In this document: one piece after another, positions 9,915-19,101 of the stretch
Layout of the letters: the number at the start of each line of letters is the position of its first letter
Position numbering within the stretch: position 1 is the first letter of the stretch
Assembly: GCF_018402035.1 (NCBI RefSeq)
Contig: NZ_JAGYJN010000002.1
Location: forward strand, 248,001-312,000
DNA length: 64,000 nucleotides
Source of the DNA: Roseicyclus sp.
Lineage (GTDB): Bacteria; Pseudomonadota; Alphaproteobacteria; Rhodobacterales; Rhodobacteraceae
Reading direction: 5' to 3'
Translations under genes and position numbers: made by a program
Notes under the pieces: model-generated
Databases searched by the model: none
Told to the model about the DNA's origin: nothing
Seen by the model: the letters and a program-made list of their open reading frames with translations, nothing else

Positions 9915-9956
9915 CTGTTCGCGGCCTTTGTCCCTGACCCTGCGGCAATTATGTCG

Positions 9957-10514
9957 TCAGAGCGCCGCACCATTGAGCGCGCGGGCAACGCGCGCCACGG
10001 CTTCGTTTATTTCTTCGCGATGGGGATGTATAGCCTGTGCCGCTTGAAACGCGGCCAAGGCATGGTCCATCTCGCCCATATCTTCCAGCATGTAGCCCAA
10101 GCCCATCAGCGCGCCGAAATGGCGCGGCTCAAGCGCAAGTGTGCGGCCGATATCTGCAATGGCGGGGCCGAAATGCTGCATCTCGAAAAACAGCGTCGCG
10201 CGCGCGTTCCAACCTTCGGCAAATTCTGGCGCGTGATCGGTGAGCGCGGTCAAATGGTTATAAGCCGCCGGGAAATCGCCCTCGGCCAAGGCCGCGCGAC
10301 CACGCTCCAACAGGTAATCCGCCGAGGCAGAGCCCGAACGCGACCAAAGCGTCACGATCTCTTCCTCCACCACCTGCCAATTGCGCAGGTCAGGCCCGGC
10401 CAGCCGGTCAAGCAACTCATCGACACGCGGCAATTCTTGCGCCTGCGCCACAATCGGAACCAGGCACAGGGCTGCCGCAAGGGCAATGTTGTGTAAATGG
10501 GCAATCATCCGCAT
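9957..10514 (-). CDS. Secreted tetratricopeptide-repeat protein
   Basis: This protein has about 185 residues. The N-terminus (MRMIAHLHNIALAAALCLVP, then IVAQA) is a signal peptide with a probable cleavage after AQA, so the product should be periplasmic. At least three TPR-like helix pairs follow (around LLERGRAALAEGDFPAAYNHL, AEGWNARATLFFEMQHFGPA and FGALMGLGYMLEDMGEMDHA). TPRs mediate protein contacts; the partner is unknown. The open frame extends upstream to 10628, but the signal peptide places the start at 10514 or 10508. It is divergent from the SCP2 gene. Confidence 0.8.
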   Translation of the reverse strand: MRMIAHLHNIALAAALCLVPIVAQAQELPRVDELLDRLAGPDLRNWQVVEEEIVTLWSRSGSASADYLLERGRAALAEGDFPAAYNHLTALTDHAPEFAEGWNARATLFFEMQHFGPAIADIGRTLALEPRHFGALMGLGYMLEDMGEMDHALAAFQAAQAIHPHREEINEAVARVARALNGAAL

Positions 10515-10597
10515 GTTGCGACACGTAGCATGTTCGCGCGGCCAATCCAGATCAAACCCGCGCGAGCGATCCGACGTATGGAACAAAGGACGTTGCA

Positions 10598-10888
10598 ATG
10601 AGCATGATTGATGAGGCAGTCGCGGCACTGTCGGCCAAGCTGACGGGTGGGTTCGATGGCTCAGCGAAATTCGTGATCGAGGGCGAGGGTGCCGTGATCG
10701 TCGATGGCGGCGGTGTGCGCGCAGCCAGCGATGGCGATGACGCCGATGTCACGATGACGGCCAGTGTCGATACCTTCCAAGGGATCTTGTCGGGCGATGT
10801 GAACCCGGCCATGGCCTTTATGTCGGGCAAGCTCAAGCTCGATGGCGACATGGGCACGGCGATGCGTTTGGGATCGGCGCTGGGCTAA
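10598..10888 (+). CDS. SCP2 sterol-binding domain protein
   Basis: This 96-residue single-domain protein has the SCP2 pattern: amphipathic start, KFVIEGEGAVIVDGGGV, ADVTMTASVDTFQGILSGDVNP and AFMSGKLKLDGDMGTAMRLG. Such small proteins are thought to bind lipids or acyl-CoA, or to serve as carriers. The stop codon overlaps the next start (TAATG at 10886-10890), so the gene is very likely translated together with the downstream lysophospholipase-like hydrolase. That pairing suggests a role in lipid turnover, which is an inference. Confidence 0.88.
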   Translation: MSMIDEAVAALSAKLTGGFDGSAKFVIEGEGAVIVDGGGVRAASDGDDADVTMTASVDTFQGILSGDVNPAMAFMSGKLKLDGDMGTAMRLGSALG

Positions 10889-11856
10889 TGTTTGGGGCGT
10901 CCGCACAAAACGCCCCTTACTTCCATGATGTGGCCGAGGGGCCAGAAGGGGTCACCAGCCATTGGGTCCGTGCCGCCGATGGCACGCGGCTACGCATGGT
11001 TCATTGGTCCGGCGGGGCCAAGGGGACGGTGCTTCTGTTCCCCGGCCGCACCGAGTATTGCGAGAAATACGCGCGGCTGGCCGGCGACATACAAGCGGCG
11101 GGTTACGGCATGGCGGCGTTTGACTGGCGCGGACAAGGGCTGGCTGACCGCCCAACCCACCGCGCCGATATGGGGCATGTCGCCAGCTTCGATGAATACC
11201 GCGCCGATGTGGCGGCTTTCGTGTCTGCCCTTGAGGGGTTGGGCGCGCCAAAACCTTGGTTTTTGATCGGCCATTCCATGGGTGGCGCCATCGGTCTGCG
11301 GGCGCTCCATGATGGGCTGCCCGTGCAAGCGGCGGCCTTTTCCGCGCCGATGTGGGATATCGCGATGCGGCCCGCAATCAAGGCGGTAAGCGGGGTGTTG
11401 TTAGCTGTGACCGCTGCGGTGGGCTTGGGCAAATCCTTTGCCGCATCGACCGGACCTTACACCGAGATGGGCTTTGACGATAATCCGCTGACCACGGACC
11501 GGGCGCAGTTCGCATACATGGCGTGCCAATTGGACCAGTACCCTGATCTGCGACTGGGCGGCCCATCCAACATGTGGGTGCGCGCCGCCTTGCGAGAAAC
11601 CGCCGCACTCATGGCGCTGGCTGCCCCCGATATGCCCACCCTGACCCTGATCGCGGGGCGCGAAAAGATCGTGGTCAATGCGGTCATTGAAAAGCGGATG
11701 GCAAGCTGGCCCAAAGGGCGGCTGATCACCATCGACGGGGCCGAACATGAGTTGCTGTTCGAGGCACCATCCCGCCGCCAAGCGGCCCTTGGCGCGATCT
11801 TGGCGCATTTCGACACCCATCTTAGGCCGGAACAAGCACCCCGTTCTCAAGCCTGA
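10888..11856 (+). CDS. Alpha/beta hydrolase, lysophospholipase L2 (PldB)-like
   Basis: This 322-residue hydrolase shows [19 protein letters not shown] and [12 protein letters not shown], which are typical of PldB-like lysophospholipases and monoacylglycerol lipases. The nucleophile elbow is LIGHSMGG (Ser near residue 130). A late Asp and His (in [11 protein letters not shown]) complete the expected triad. The predicted substrate is a lysophospholipid or monoglyceride. It is coupled to the SCP2 gene by a one-base stop/start overlap. Its 3' end overlaps the convergent lolD gene by 35 bp, so both transcripts share antisense tails. Confidence 0.85.
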   Translation: MFGASAQNAPYFHDVAEGPEGVTSHWVRAADGTRLRMVHWSGGAKGTVLLFPGRTEYCEKYARLAGDIQAAGYGMAAFDWRGQGLADRPTHRADMGHVASFDEYRADVAAFVSALEGLGAPKPWFLIGHSMGGAIGLRALHDGLPVQAAAFSAPMWDIAMRPAIKAVSGVLLAVTAAVGLGKSFAASTGPYTEMGFDDNPLTTDRAQFAYMACQLDQYPDLRLGGPSNMWVRAALRETAALMALAAPDMPTLTLIAGREKIVVNAVIEKRMASWPKGRLITIDGAEHELLFEAPSRRQAALGAILAHFDTHLRPEQAPRSQA

Positions 11857-12505
11857 CGCGCCGATCCATGCGCGCGGCAAGCGCGGGGTTATGGGTGGCA
11901 ATCAGCGCGGCCATGCCGGTGTCGCGCACCAGCCCCATCAGCGTATCAAACACCGCGTCCGAGGTGACGGGATCAAGATTGCCCGTCGGCTCATCTGCGA
12001 GCAAAAGCTGGGGCTGGTTGGCCAAGGCCCGGCAAAAGGCCACGCGCTGCTGCTCACCCCCCGACATCTCGGCTGGGCGGTGATCCATCCGCGCGGACAG
12101 GCCCACAGCCGCAAGCAAACCCTGCGCGCGCGCCAAAGCCTCTGCGCGTGATACACCGTTGGCCAGTTGCGGCAGCACGATATTCTCGGCGGCGCTGAAC
12201 TCGGGCAGCAAATGATGAAACTGGTAGACAAACCCAACCAAACCGCGCCGCGCCGCCGTGCGTGCGCTGTCGCTGGCGCGCGTCAGGTCTTGGCCACCGA
12301 TAACCACTCGCCCCGCATCGGGTGTGTCAAGCAGACCGGCAATATGCAAAAGCGTGGATTTCCCCGCCCCCGATGGCGCGACCAGCGCCACCACCTCGCC
12401 CGGCGCGATGCTGAGCGTGGCACCGCGCAGCACGCGCACCTCACCGGGGCGGCCAAGCTTATAGCCCTTTTCGATTGCCTCAAGCCGCAGCACCGCCTCA
12501 TTCAT
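11822..12505 (-). CDS. lolD: Lipoprotein-releasing ABC transporter ATP-binding protein LolD
   Basis: LolD (227 residues) is the ATPase of the LolCDE complex, which extracts lipoproteins from the inner membrane and hands them to LolA. Walker A is APSGAGKST (43-51), the ABC signature MSGGEQQ (147-153) and Walker B LLLADEP (167-173), followed by TGNLDP as in the LolD/MacB subgroup. The start overlaps the end of the permease gene by 8 bp, showing one operon with the membrane subunit upstream. lgt, which lipidates these substrates, is also in this window. Confidence 0.93.
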   Translation of the reverse strand: MNEAVLRLEAIEKGYKLGRPGEVRVLRGATLSIAPGEVVALVAPSGAGKSTLLHIAGLLDTPDAGRVVIGGQDLTRASDSARTAARRGLVGFVYQFHHLLPEFSAAENIVLPQLANGVSRAEALARAQGLLAAVGLSARMDHRPAEMSGGEQQRVAFCRALANQPQLLLADEPTGNLDPVTSDAVFDTLMGLVRDTGMAALIATHNPALAARMDRRVRLENGVLVPA

Positions 12506-13787
12506 AGCGCAGCGCCTCGACCGGGTTCATTCGTGCCGCGCGGCGCGCCGGAAAGATGGTGACGACAAAAGACAGGCCCAGAGACAGCGCCATCGCTGCC
12601 CCCACATCGCCCCATTCCAGCCGCGCAGGTAAGGATGAGATCAACCGCACCGACGGGTCCCAAACACCACCCCCCGCGATCCAGTTGACCGTGTTGAAAA
12701 TCGGATCGATCCAGATGGCGAAAGCGCAGCCCAAGGCAACCCCCGCCACCGTGCCCGCCACCCCGATGGACGCGCCGCAAAGAAAGAAGATCCGCAGCAC
12801 CGATCCCTCGGACAGGCCCATGGTGCGCAAGATGCCAATATCGCGCGACTTGTTCTTCACCAACATGATCAGCCCCGACACGATGTTCATCGTTGCGATC
12901 AGCACAAGGATCGAGAGGATGATGAACATGATATTGTCCTCCATCTGCAGCGCTTGCAAAAAGGCACCAGAGCTATCTTGCCATGTCCAGATCGCCACAT
13001 CGCCCGCCGCGATCATCACGGGCAGCACCATCTGATCCACCGCCTCGGGGTCGGCCAGAAAGACCTCGATCTCATCGGCGACGCCGTCGCGGTTGAAATA
13101 GCCTTGCGCCAGTTCAAAGGGCATATAGACGCGCACCCGGTCGATATCCCAGCGCCCGACTTGGAAAATATAAACGATTTCATAGGCCGCCACGCGGGGC
13201 GAGGTGCCAAAAGGCGTGCGCGCGCCATCAGGCGAGATTAGGCGCAAACGGTCGCCAACCGTCAGCCCCAATTCGCGCGCCACACCCATGCCGATGGCGA
13301 TCCCCTCACCGGTGCCGAAGGCCGCCAGATCGCCCATCGCGCGCTCAGGGCTTGCGACAAGCGGCACATTGGCCAGATCGGCTGGCGTGATGCCGATCAC
13401 CTCGACGCCCGCGTTGCGGCCCTGATGGCTGGCCATGACCTGACCACGGATGACGGCGGCGGCGTGATCCACACCGGGCAAGGCGGCAATCGCTGAAGCG
13501 GCTGCTTCGTACTCCTCGAAACGGCGATCCGCACGGCCCGCGGCATCGAATTCGGTGCGGTCATAGACGCTGATATGCGCATTGGCCCCAAGGATCGTGC
13601 CCACGAATTCATGCCGAAAGCCCGAGCGCACCGCGAGCGTGGCAATGAGCGCCGCCACCGCCAACATAATGCCCAGAAAGCTGATCACCGTCATGGTGCT
13701 GACGCCGCCCTCAGCCCGGCGGGCGCGCAGGTAGCGCCAAGCAATCAGGAACTCGAAGCGGGAAAATGCTGGTGGGATGCGGGACAA
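12498..13787 (-). CDS. lolC: Lipoprotein-releasing ABC transporter permease LolC/LolE
   Basis: This 429-residue membrane protein is the permease of the lipoprotein-releasing system. An N-terminal cytoplasmic motif ([14 protein letters not shown]) leads into TM1 ([21 protein letters not shown]). A large periplasmic domain (about residues 50-270) follows, then three C-terminal TMs ([20 protein letters not shown] and later). As in many alphaproteobacteria, one permease probably serves as both LolC and LolE. The start is a TTG at 13787, supported by an AGGAG six bases upstream. The KAS III gene lies divergently upstream. Confidence 0.92.
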   Translation of the reverse strand: MSRIPPAFSRFEFLIAWRYLRARRAEGGVSTMTVISFLGIMLAVAALIATLAVRSGFRHEFVGTILGANAHISVYDRTEFDAAGRADRRFEEYEAAASAIAALPGVDHAAAVIRGQVMASHQGRNAGVEVIGITPADLANVPLVASPERAMGDLAAFGTGEGIAIGMGVARELGLTVGDRLRLISPDGARTPFGTSPRVAAYEIVYIFQVGRWDIDRVRVYMPFELAQGYFNRDGVADEIEVFLADPEAVDQMVLPVMIAAGDVAIWTWQDSSGAFLQALQMEDNIMFIILSILVLIATMNIVSGLIMLVKNKSRDIGILRTMGLSEGSVLRIFFLCGASIGVAGTVAGVALGCAFAIWIDPIFNTVNWIAGGGVWDPSVRLISSLPARLEWGDVGAAMALSLGLSFVVTIFPARRAARMNPVEALRYE

Positions 13788-13925
13788 ACGGCTCTCCTAT
13801 ACACATGGGGCAAGGTGGGCAGTTTGGCGGCGCTGTCAAGCATGCGCCCCCTTGGTGACGTTGCGGCCCATCTTGACCAAGGGGCAATTCCGCGCCCTTT
13901 TGCAACACGGATCGGGAGGGACACC

Positions 13926-15050
13926 ATGCATCACGCAGCCATCACGGGATCGGGGGTGTTCACACCCGAGGCGGTCATCACCAATGACGCGCTGGTCACC
14001 GCGTTCAACGCCTATGCGGATCGTTGGAACGCCGCCCATGCCGATGCCATCGCGGCAGGTGAGGCTGACGCAATGGCCCATTCCTCGGCGGAATTCATCC
14101 TTGCCGCCTCGGGCATCGAGCAGCGCTATGTGATGGACAAGACGGGCATTCTCGACCCCAACGTGATGCATCCCCTGTTGCCCGCGCGCGCCGATGACGC
14201 ACCATGTCTGATGGCTGAGATGGGCCTTGCCGCAAGCCATGCGGCACTGGCCATGGCCGGGGTCGATGCAGGCGAGATCGATCTGGTGATCTGTGCCGCC
14301 TCCAACCACGAGCGCGCCTATCCCGCCATCGCCATCGAGATCCAGCAATTGCTGGGCGCGGGCGGTTTCGCCTTTGATATGAATGTCGCCTGTTCCTCGG
14401 CCACCTTCGGCATCCAGACCGCGACCGACATGATCCGCGCAGGCTCGATCCGCCGCGCACTGGTGGTCAACCCCGAGATCTGCTCAGCGCACCTCGAATG
14501 GCGCGACCGCGATTGCCATTTCATCTTTGGCGATGTGGCAACGGCGCTGGTGATCGAACGCGAAGATCTGGCGCAGGGGCCGCATTTCGCCATCCGCTCG
14601 ACCCGCTGCGCGACCGAATTTTCCAACAATATCCGCAACAACAACGGCTTTCTGCGCCGCACAAGACCCGGTCACATGGCGGACCGGCGCGACATGCAGT
14701 TCATGCAAAACGGGCGCAAAGTCTTTAAAGAGGTGCTGCCGATGGTCTCGGCGCATATCGCGGGTCACATGGCAGCCGAGGGCGTGGCAGCAGATGATCT
14801 GGCGCGGCTTTGGCTGCATCAGGCCAACAAAACGATGAACGATTATATCGGGCGCAAGGTCTTGGGCCGTGATCCTGCACCGGGCGAGCAGCCAAATATT
14901 CTACAAGAATATGCCAATACCTCTTCGGCAGGCTCAATCATCGCCTTCGCCAAACATTCCGCCGATCTGGCCCCGGGCGCGCTTGGGCTGATCTGTTCCT
15001 TCGGCGCGGGCTATTCGGTCGGATCGGTGATCGTGGAACGGCGCGGCTGA
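13926..15050 (+). CDS. Beta-ketoacyl-ACP synthase III
   Basis: This 374-residue thiolase-fold enzyme has the KAS III triad: Cys156 in NVACSSATFG, His298 in LWLHQANKTM and Asn331 in YANTSSAG. KAS III condenses an acyl-CoA with malonyl-ACP to begin fatty acid synthesis. The N-terminal region between residues 20 and 90 is longer than in classical FabH, and the usual FabH neighbours (plsX, rpoZ and others) are absent. It may therefore be a FabH paralogue with a different primer. The ATG at 13926 follows GGGAGGG. Upstream in-frame sequence is antisense to lolC and is excluded. Confidence 0.85.
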   Translation: MHHAAITGSGVFTPEAVITNDALVTAFNAYADRWNAAHADAIAAGEADAMAHSSAEFILAASGIEQRYVMDKTGILDPNVMHPLLPARADDAPCLMAEMGLAASHAALAMAGVDAGEIDLVICAASNHERAYPAIAIEIQQLLGAGGFAFDMNVACSSATFGIQTATDMIRAGSIRRALVVNPEICSAHLEWRDRDCHFIFGDVATALVIEREDLAQGPHFAIRSTRCATEFSNNIRNNNGFLRRTRPGHMADRRDMQFMQNGRKVFKEVLPMVSAHIAGHMAAEGVAADDLARLWLHQANKTMNDYIGRKVLGRDPAPGEQPNILQEYANTSSAGSIIAFAKHSADLAPGALGLICSFGAGYSVGSVIVERRG

Positions 15051-15087
15051 GCTTGCCCGGGCGCGCAAGCTGGGGCAAAAGCAGGAC

Positions 15088-15678
15088 ATGGCAAAGCTCT
15101 ATTTCCACTACTCGACGATGAATGCGGGCAAATCCACGCTGCTTTTGCAGGCATCCTACAACTACATCGAACGTGGCATGCAGACCTATCTCATGACCGC
15201 GAATTTCGATGACCGCGCCGGTAAGGGCCGCATCGGCAGCCGCATCGGGATCGAGGCCGAGGCCGACACCTATAGCCAGAATTGCGATCTTTTCGACAAG
15301 ATCGCGGCGCGGCTGGCGGCTGGGCCTTGCGCCTGCGTGCTGATCGACGAGGCGCAGTGGATGACGCGCGACCAAGTCTGGCAATTGGCGCGCGCGGTCG
15401 ATGATCTGGGCGTGCCGGTGATGTGCTACGGCTTGCGCGTCGATTTTCGGGGCGAGCTGTTTCCCGGCTCAGCAGCGCTTTTGGCCTTGGCCGACGAGAT
15501 GCGCGAGGTGCGCACGATCTGCCATTGCGGGCGCAAGGCGAGCATGGTGATCCGCGTGGGTGCCGATGGCCGCGCGCTGACCGAAGGCGCACAAATCGAG
15601 GTGGGCGGCAATGACCGCTATATCTCGCTGTGCCGGCGGCACTTCCGCGAGGCTGTGGGCGACTTGCCCTTGCCTTAA
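15088..15678 (+). CDS. tdk: Thymidine kinase
   Basis: This 196-residue protein is a type II thymidine kinase that phosphorylates thymidine for salvage. The P-loop is STMNAGKST (9-17). The Walker B-like DEAQ is at 87-90. A zinc lasso is formed by Cys145, Cys147, Cys182 and His185, with spacing close to the bacterial enzyme. The lid and base-contact segment near RYISLC (about 177-182) is present. It follows the KAS III gene by 37 bp on the same strand. A repeat cluster follows the stop codon. Confidence 0.93.
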   Translation: MAKLYFHYSTMNAGKSTLLLQASYNYIERGMQTYLMTANFDDRAGKGRIGSRIGIEAEADTYSQNCDLFDKIAARLAAGPCACVLIDEAQWMTRDQVWQLARAVDDLGVPVMCYGLRVDFRGELFPGSAALLALADEMREVRTICHCGRKASMVIRVGADGRALTEGAQIEVGGNDRYISLCRRHFREAVGDLPLP

Positions 15679-15681
15679 GCG

Positions 15682-15736
15682 GATCGACGCCTGCGGCGCC
15701 GAACATGTGCATTTTGATCGACGCCTGCGGCGCCGA
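15682..15736. repeat. Two direct copies of a 21-bp GC-rich unit
   Basis: The same 21 bases (GATCGACGCC then TGCGGCGCCGA) occur at 15682-15702 and 15716-15736, a 34-base period. Each copy can fold as CGCC-TGC-GGCG. They lie between the tdk stop and the repeat element at 15741. Confidence 0.8.
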
Positions 15737-15740
15737 TCAG

Positions 15741-15790
15741 GGCGGGGGGCCAGCCCCCCGCACCCCCCGGAGTATTTATAAAGCAAAGAT
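15741..15790. repeat. Hairpin plus GGAGTATTT repeat, copy B
   Basis: A GGGGGGC...GCCCCCC hairpin is followed by CACCCCCCGGAGTATTTATA and AAGCAAAGATGG. Copy D at 40823 matches it closely, including the AAAGCAAAGA tail. It lies between the convergent tdk and hydroxyacid dehydrogenase genes. Confidence 0.8.
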
Positions 15791-15798
15791 GGTACGGG

Positions 15799-16749
15799 TC
15801 AGACCGGGTTGGGCAGTGCGCGCCCCTCGGCGAAGGCTTTGCAATTGGCCAGCGCCATGCGCCCCATATCCTCGCGCACATCGAGCGCGGCGGTGCCCAA
15901 ATGCGGCAGGAGCGTGACGTTTTCCATTGCGATGAGCGCGGGCGGCACCACGGGTTCGAATTCATAAACATCGAGGCCCGCGCCTGCGATCTGGTCGCCT
16001 TGAAGCGCCGCGATCAGAGCCGCCTCATCGACGACATCGCCGCGCGCGATATTGACGAAGATCGCGTGGCGCTGCATCGCCGCGAATGCCTCTGAGCCCA
16101 TTAGATGGTGGGTCTCGGCCCCGCCGGGGGTGGCCAGCACAACGATATCGGCTGTGGCCAGTGCTGCGGAAAGCGCCATCTGGGTCGCGGGGAAATCGAC
16201 GGATTTGGGCGAGCGGTTGGCATAGACGATTCTGCAGCCAAAGCCGAAGTGGCAGCGCTTTGCGATGGCCTGACCGATGCGGCCCATGCCGATGATGCAG
16301 ACGGTGCGGCCCGAGACATGCATCCCGAGCATCTGGGTCGGGTGCCAGCCCGCCCATTGGCCTGTGCGGAGCATCCGCTCCCCCTCGCCCGCACGGCGGG
16401 CTGTCATCAAGATCAGCGTCATTGCGATATCGGCGGTGGCGTCAGTGACCGCGCCGGGGGTGTTGGTAACAGCGATGCCTGCGGCACGCGCGGCGGCCAC
16501 ATCGATGTGGTTATAGCCGACCCCGAAATTGGCCAGAAGCTTGGTGCGCGGCATGGTCACTTCGGCAAAGGCCGCAGCGCGGAAGGCGTCACCCAGCGTG
16601 GGCAGGATGATGTCGTAGTCGCGCAAGGCGGCGACGCATTCGGCATGGTCCATCGGCGTCGTCACGGGGCGGCAGGTGACATCGAAGTGACGGGCAGCAT
16701 CGGCCATGACGCTTTCGGGCAGGCGGCGGGATATGAGCAGTTTCAGCAC
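15799..16749 (-). CDS. D-isomer 2-hydroxyacid dehydrogenase (glyoxylate/hydroxypyruvate reductase-like)
   Basis: This 316-residue NAD(P)H-dependent oxidoreductase reduces 2-keto acids to D-2-hydroxy acids. The Rossmann motif is GMGRIGQAIAKR. The catalytic residues lie in NIARGDVVDEAAL (Arg), the following Asp/Glu region and LPHLGTAALDVRE (His). NFGVGYNHIDVAAARAAGI and TPGAVTDATADIAM are typical of the GyaR-type subgroup, so glyoxylate or hydroxypyruvate is the likely substrate. It starts with GTG at 16749 inside the end of the csaA-like gene (7-bp overlap), as the last gene of a proC-csaA-dehydrogenase operon. Confidence 0.9.
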   Translation of the reverse strand: MLKLLISRRLPESVMADAARHFDVTCRPVTTPMDHAECVAALRDYDIILPTLGDAFRAAAFAEVTMPRTKLLANFGVGYNHIDVAAARAAGIAVTNTPGAVTDATADIAMTLILMTARRAGEGERMLRTGQWAGWHPTQMLGMHVSGRTVCIIGMGRIGQAIAKRCHFGFGCRIVYANRSPKSVDFPATQMALSAALATADIVVLATPGGAETHHLMGSEAFAAMQRHAIFVNIARGDVVDEAALIAALQGDQIAGAGLDVYEFEPVVPPALIAMENVTLLPHLGTAALDVREDMGRMALANCKAFAEGRALPNPV

Positions 16750-17084
16750 AGTTTCTCTCCGTTCGGGACGGGGTGGTCGGGGCCGATCAAAACGATTTTG
16801 CCGCCTGCGTCATGCAGGCCCAGCACCAGCGCCTCGGACATGAAGGGGCCGATCTGGCGGGGGGGAAAATTGACCACGGCCAAGACCTGACGGCCGATCA
16901 GCGCCTCGGGGGTGTAATGGGTGGTGATCTGGGCCGAGCTTTTCTTGACCCCGATCTCGGTTCCGTAATCGACCCAAAGCTTGATCGCGGGCTTCTTCGC
17001 CTCGGGGAAGGGTTCGGCATGGGTGACGGTGCCCACGCGGATATCGACGCGGGCGAAATCATCGAAGCTGATCGTGTCGCTCAT
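16743..17084 (-). CDS. csaA: tRNA-binding domain protein, CsaA-like
   Basis: This 113-residue single OB-fold protein has the tRNA-binding domain pattern: FDDFARVDIRVGTVTHAEPFPEAKKPAIKLWVDYG, with ITTHYTPEALIGRQVLAVVNFPPRQIGPFMSEAL later. It matches the length and motifs of CsaA, a dimer with tRNA-binding ability and reported chaperone-like activity. It begins at an ATG overlapping the proC stop (ATGA) and overlaps the next gene by 7 bp, so the three genes are likely translationally coupled. The functional link to proline synthesis is not obvious. Confidence 0.9.
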   Translation of the reverse strand: MSDTISFDDFARVDIRVGTVTHAEPFPEAKKPAIKLWVDYGTEIGVKKSSAQITTHYTPEALIGRQVLAVVNFPPRQIGPFMSEALVLGLHDAGGKIVLIGPDHPVPNGEKLC

Positions 17085-17893
17085 CCCTTGAGCTCCCGGC
17101 TGCGATGGGTTGCGGCGGCGACGGTGGCCCCGATCAGCGGCATGAGGCCATGGGCATCATCCATCAAAACGCCAAGCCCGGCTTGGGTCGTGCCATTGGG
17201 CGAGGTCACGTTGATGCGGAGCTGTTCGGGCGTCTCGTCCGCCTGTTCGGCCAACGCGCCTGCACCTGCGACGGTCGCTTTGGCCAGTTGCATCGCCATC
17301 GCGGGCGGCAGACCTTGCGCCACGCCAGCAGCGGCCAGCGCATCGATCATGTAGAAGATATAGGCAGGGCCAGAACCCGATAGGCCCGTCACCGCGTCGA
17401 TCTGATCTTCATCGCTGAGACGCACGACTTGGCCAATGGCCGACAAGAGACCCTCGGCCAGATCGAGGTCACCGGGGGTCGTCGCAGCATTGCCGATGAT
17501 GGCCGTGATCCCCTTGCCCACGGCGGCGGGCGTGTTGGGCATGGAGCGGATCACGCGGGTGCCTTGGCCAAAGGCTGCCTCGTAGGCGGCGATGGGGGTG
17601 CCGGCCGCGACCGACAAGATCAGCGTCGCACCGCCACCGAAGCGGGAGACTTGCGGCAGGGCCGCTTGCATCATCTGCGGCTTGACGGCGATCATCAGCA
17701 CCGCGGGGTCATCTGGCAACGCGCCGTTGATCACCACCCCTTGGGCGCGCAACCAATCCGAGGGATATGGGTCGATCACATGCACCGATGCAGGGTCAAG
17801 CCCGCGGTCGAGCCATCCCGCAAGCATCGCCGACCCCATCTTGCCGCAGCCCAGCATCACCAGCCCGCGGCGCGAAATCTCGTTCAAATCCAT
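17081..17893 (-). CDS. proC: Pyrroline-5-carboxylate reductase
   Basis: ProC (270 residues) makes L-proline from pyrroline-5-carboxylate with NAD(P)H. The Rossmann motif is VMLGCGKMGSAMLAGW near the N-terminus, and AVKPQMM is the second cofactor contact. The C-terminal signature (LSGSGPAYIFYMIDALAAAG through INVTSPNGTTQAGL) is the ProC family motif. I choose the ATG at 17893, preceded by GGGGACAAAG, over a GTG at 17908. It is the first gene of an operon with the csaA-like gene and a hydroxyacid dehydrogenase. A YbjN-family gene lies 30 bp upstream on the same strand and may be co-transcribed. Confidence 0.94.
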   Translation of the reverse strand: MDLNEISRRGLVMLGCGKMGSAMLAGWLDRGLDPASVHVIDPYPSDWLRAQGVVINGALPDDPAVLMIAVKPQMMQAALPQVSRFGGGATLILSVAAGTPIAAYEAAFGQGTRVIRSMPNTPAAVGKGITAIIGNAATTPGDLDLAEGLLSAIGQVVRLSDEDQIDAVTGLSGSGPAYIFYMIDALAAAGVAQGLPPAMAMQLAKATVAGAGALAEQADETPEQLRINVTSPNGTTQAGLGVLMDDAHGLMPLIGATVAAATHRSRELKG

Positions 17894-17923
17894 CTTTGTC
17901 CCCGTCACTTCCGGGGGCAGAGG

Positions 17924-18427
17924 TTAGGCGCGGCCATAGCTTTCTGCAATGGCGACCTGCAGCGCATCCTCGGGGCTGCGGTTGCCCCAGCAAGCAAGCT
18001 GGAAGGCCGGATAGTAGCGCTCGGCGGCCAAAACGGCCGTCTCCACCATGCAGGCGATCTGATCGGGGCTGGCCAATTGCTCGCCTGCCAGAACCAGACC
18101 GTAGCGATAGACCATCAGCTTTTGGCCGGGCCAGTAAGTGAACGCGCCCGCCCAGCAGCGATCATTGGCAAGGTTGAGCGTCTCGTAAAGCGTCGGCAGG
18201 GTTTCGGCTGGCGGCTCCATGTCGAAGGTGCAGATCATCCGCAGCGTTTCGTCATAGGCCGACCATGCCAATGTCACGGAATATGTGCGCCACTGCCCTT
18301 CGATCGCCATGGCAATCTGGTCATCGGTGACACGATCGAAATCCCATTCGTGATGGGAAGCCAATGTTTCCACGATATCGATGGGATGCAGGTCATCGAT
18401 GTCGAGATACTGCTCGGAATGCGACAT
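17924..18427 (-). CDS. YbjN domain-containing protein
   Basis: This 167-residue protein resembles the YbjN family, folded like type III secretion chaperones. Features include the LASHHEWDFDRVTDDQIAMAIEGQWRTYSV start, CTFDMEPPAETLPTLYETLNLAND and a GAFTYWPGQKLMVYRYGLVLAG segment. The molecular role is not established; the E. coli protein is linked to stress tolerance and motility. In Rhodobacterales it commonly lies near proC. The 30-bp gap to proC suggests a shared transcript. A 312-bp gene-free region with hairpins lies upstream. Confidence 0.85.
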   Translation of the reverse strand: MSHSEQYLDIDDLHPIDIVETLASHHEWDFDRVTDDQIAMAIEGQWRTYSVTLAWSAYDETLRMICTFDMEPPAETLPTLYETLNLANDRCWAGAFTYWPGQKLMVYRYGLVLAGEQLASPDQIACMVETAVLAAERYYPAFQLACWGNRSPEDALQVAIAESYGRA

Positions 18428-18739
18428 TGCCCAGGCCTCTTGTTATGGCAGCCGTGCGGGCCTTGGGCCTCGGGACCAAGACGCCCGCTAATGGCTGGGT
18501 GTCTTTACAATTGGGTGGGGGCAAAGCGTCCCCGCCTACCAGATATGGTGGGGTGCTTCGGTGTTTCTGTAAAGCAGTATTTTTGTGACAACCCGGCAGC
18601 ACCCCACAAGTTGCAGGGGTATCCACAAGATATTGGGGGCTGTGGGTTATTCCGCCCGGTATCGTGTAGGGTGTGCCTTCAGGCGCACTACGCGATGGAT
18701 CGGTGCGCCTAAAGGCGCACCTTACAGTACGAAGACTGT
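18428..18739. other. Gene-free region with hairpins between the YbjN gene and ubiK
   Basis: I see no coding frame here with a start, ribosome site and plausible protein. The stretch contains a G-rich inverted repeat near 18514-18538 (GTGGGGGC...GTCCCCGC) and a GTATCCACA at about 18620 (one base off a DnaA box). It also contains two GC hairpins near the ubiK end, annotated separately. It should include the YbjN promoter. Confidence 0.5.
18671..18721. terminator. Two tandem GGTGCGCC-type hairpins, probable terminator of ubiK
   Basis: Hairpin 1 pairs GTGTGCCT (18671-18678) with AGGCGCAC (18681-18688). Hairpin 2 is a perfect 8-bp stem, GGTGCGCC-TAAA-GGCGCACC (18702-18721). Both lie just past the ubiK stop codon on the minus strand, but no long T run follows. 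A close relative is at 29675. Confidence 0.55.
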
Positions 18740-18982
18740 TTAGCCCTTGGCCTCAAGCGCCGCGATCCGCGCTTTCAGCGCCTCGTTTTCTTCGCGGGCT
18801 TTTTGGGCCATGGCGCGCACCGCGTCGAATTCTTCGCGGGTGACGAAATCGCGGTCGGCCAGCCAGCGGTCGAGCAGGGATTTCATCGCCGTCTCAGCCT
18901 CTTGCTTGGCACCTTGGGCGACGCCCATCGCGTTGGTCATCAACTGGCTGATATCTTCCATGATCTTGTTGCGGGTCTGCAT
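18740..18982 (-). CDS. ubiK: Accessory factor UbiK family protein (BMFP domain)
   Basis: This 80-residue, mostly helical protein has ISQLMTNAMGVAQGAKQEAE and DFVTREEFDAVRAMAQKARE, ending in the coiled coil EENEALKARIAALEAKG. That is the BMFP/YqiC pattern. UbiK binds lipids and assists ubiquinone synthesis in proteobacteria. The ATG at 18982 is preceded by AGGAG. The frame stays open upstream to 19288, but that part is antisense to the lgt leader and is excluded. It is divergent from lgt; the ubiK // lgt arrangement recurs in alphaproteobacteria. Confidence 0.9.
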   Translation of the reverse strand: MQTRNKIMEDISQLMTNAMGVAQGAKQEAETAMKSLLDRWLADRDFVTREEFDAVRAMAQKAREENEALKARIAALEAKG

Positions 18983-19101
18983 CGCGCGCTCCTGTCTTGC
19001 CAGTAGGGATATGGCCCTGCATGGCTGCCGGATCAAGGTTGACTTCGCCGCAGGGCGCGACCACCCATGGGTCAAAGCCCATCCAAGACGGACCCGATAC
19101 C

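Noticed and set aside
18610-18655. Replication origin or DnaA-box cluster near GTATCCACA
   Set aside because: Only one near-match and one weak match are present, with no AT-rich unwinding element and no dnaA, dnaN or parAB.
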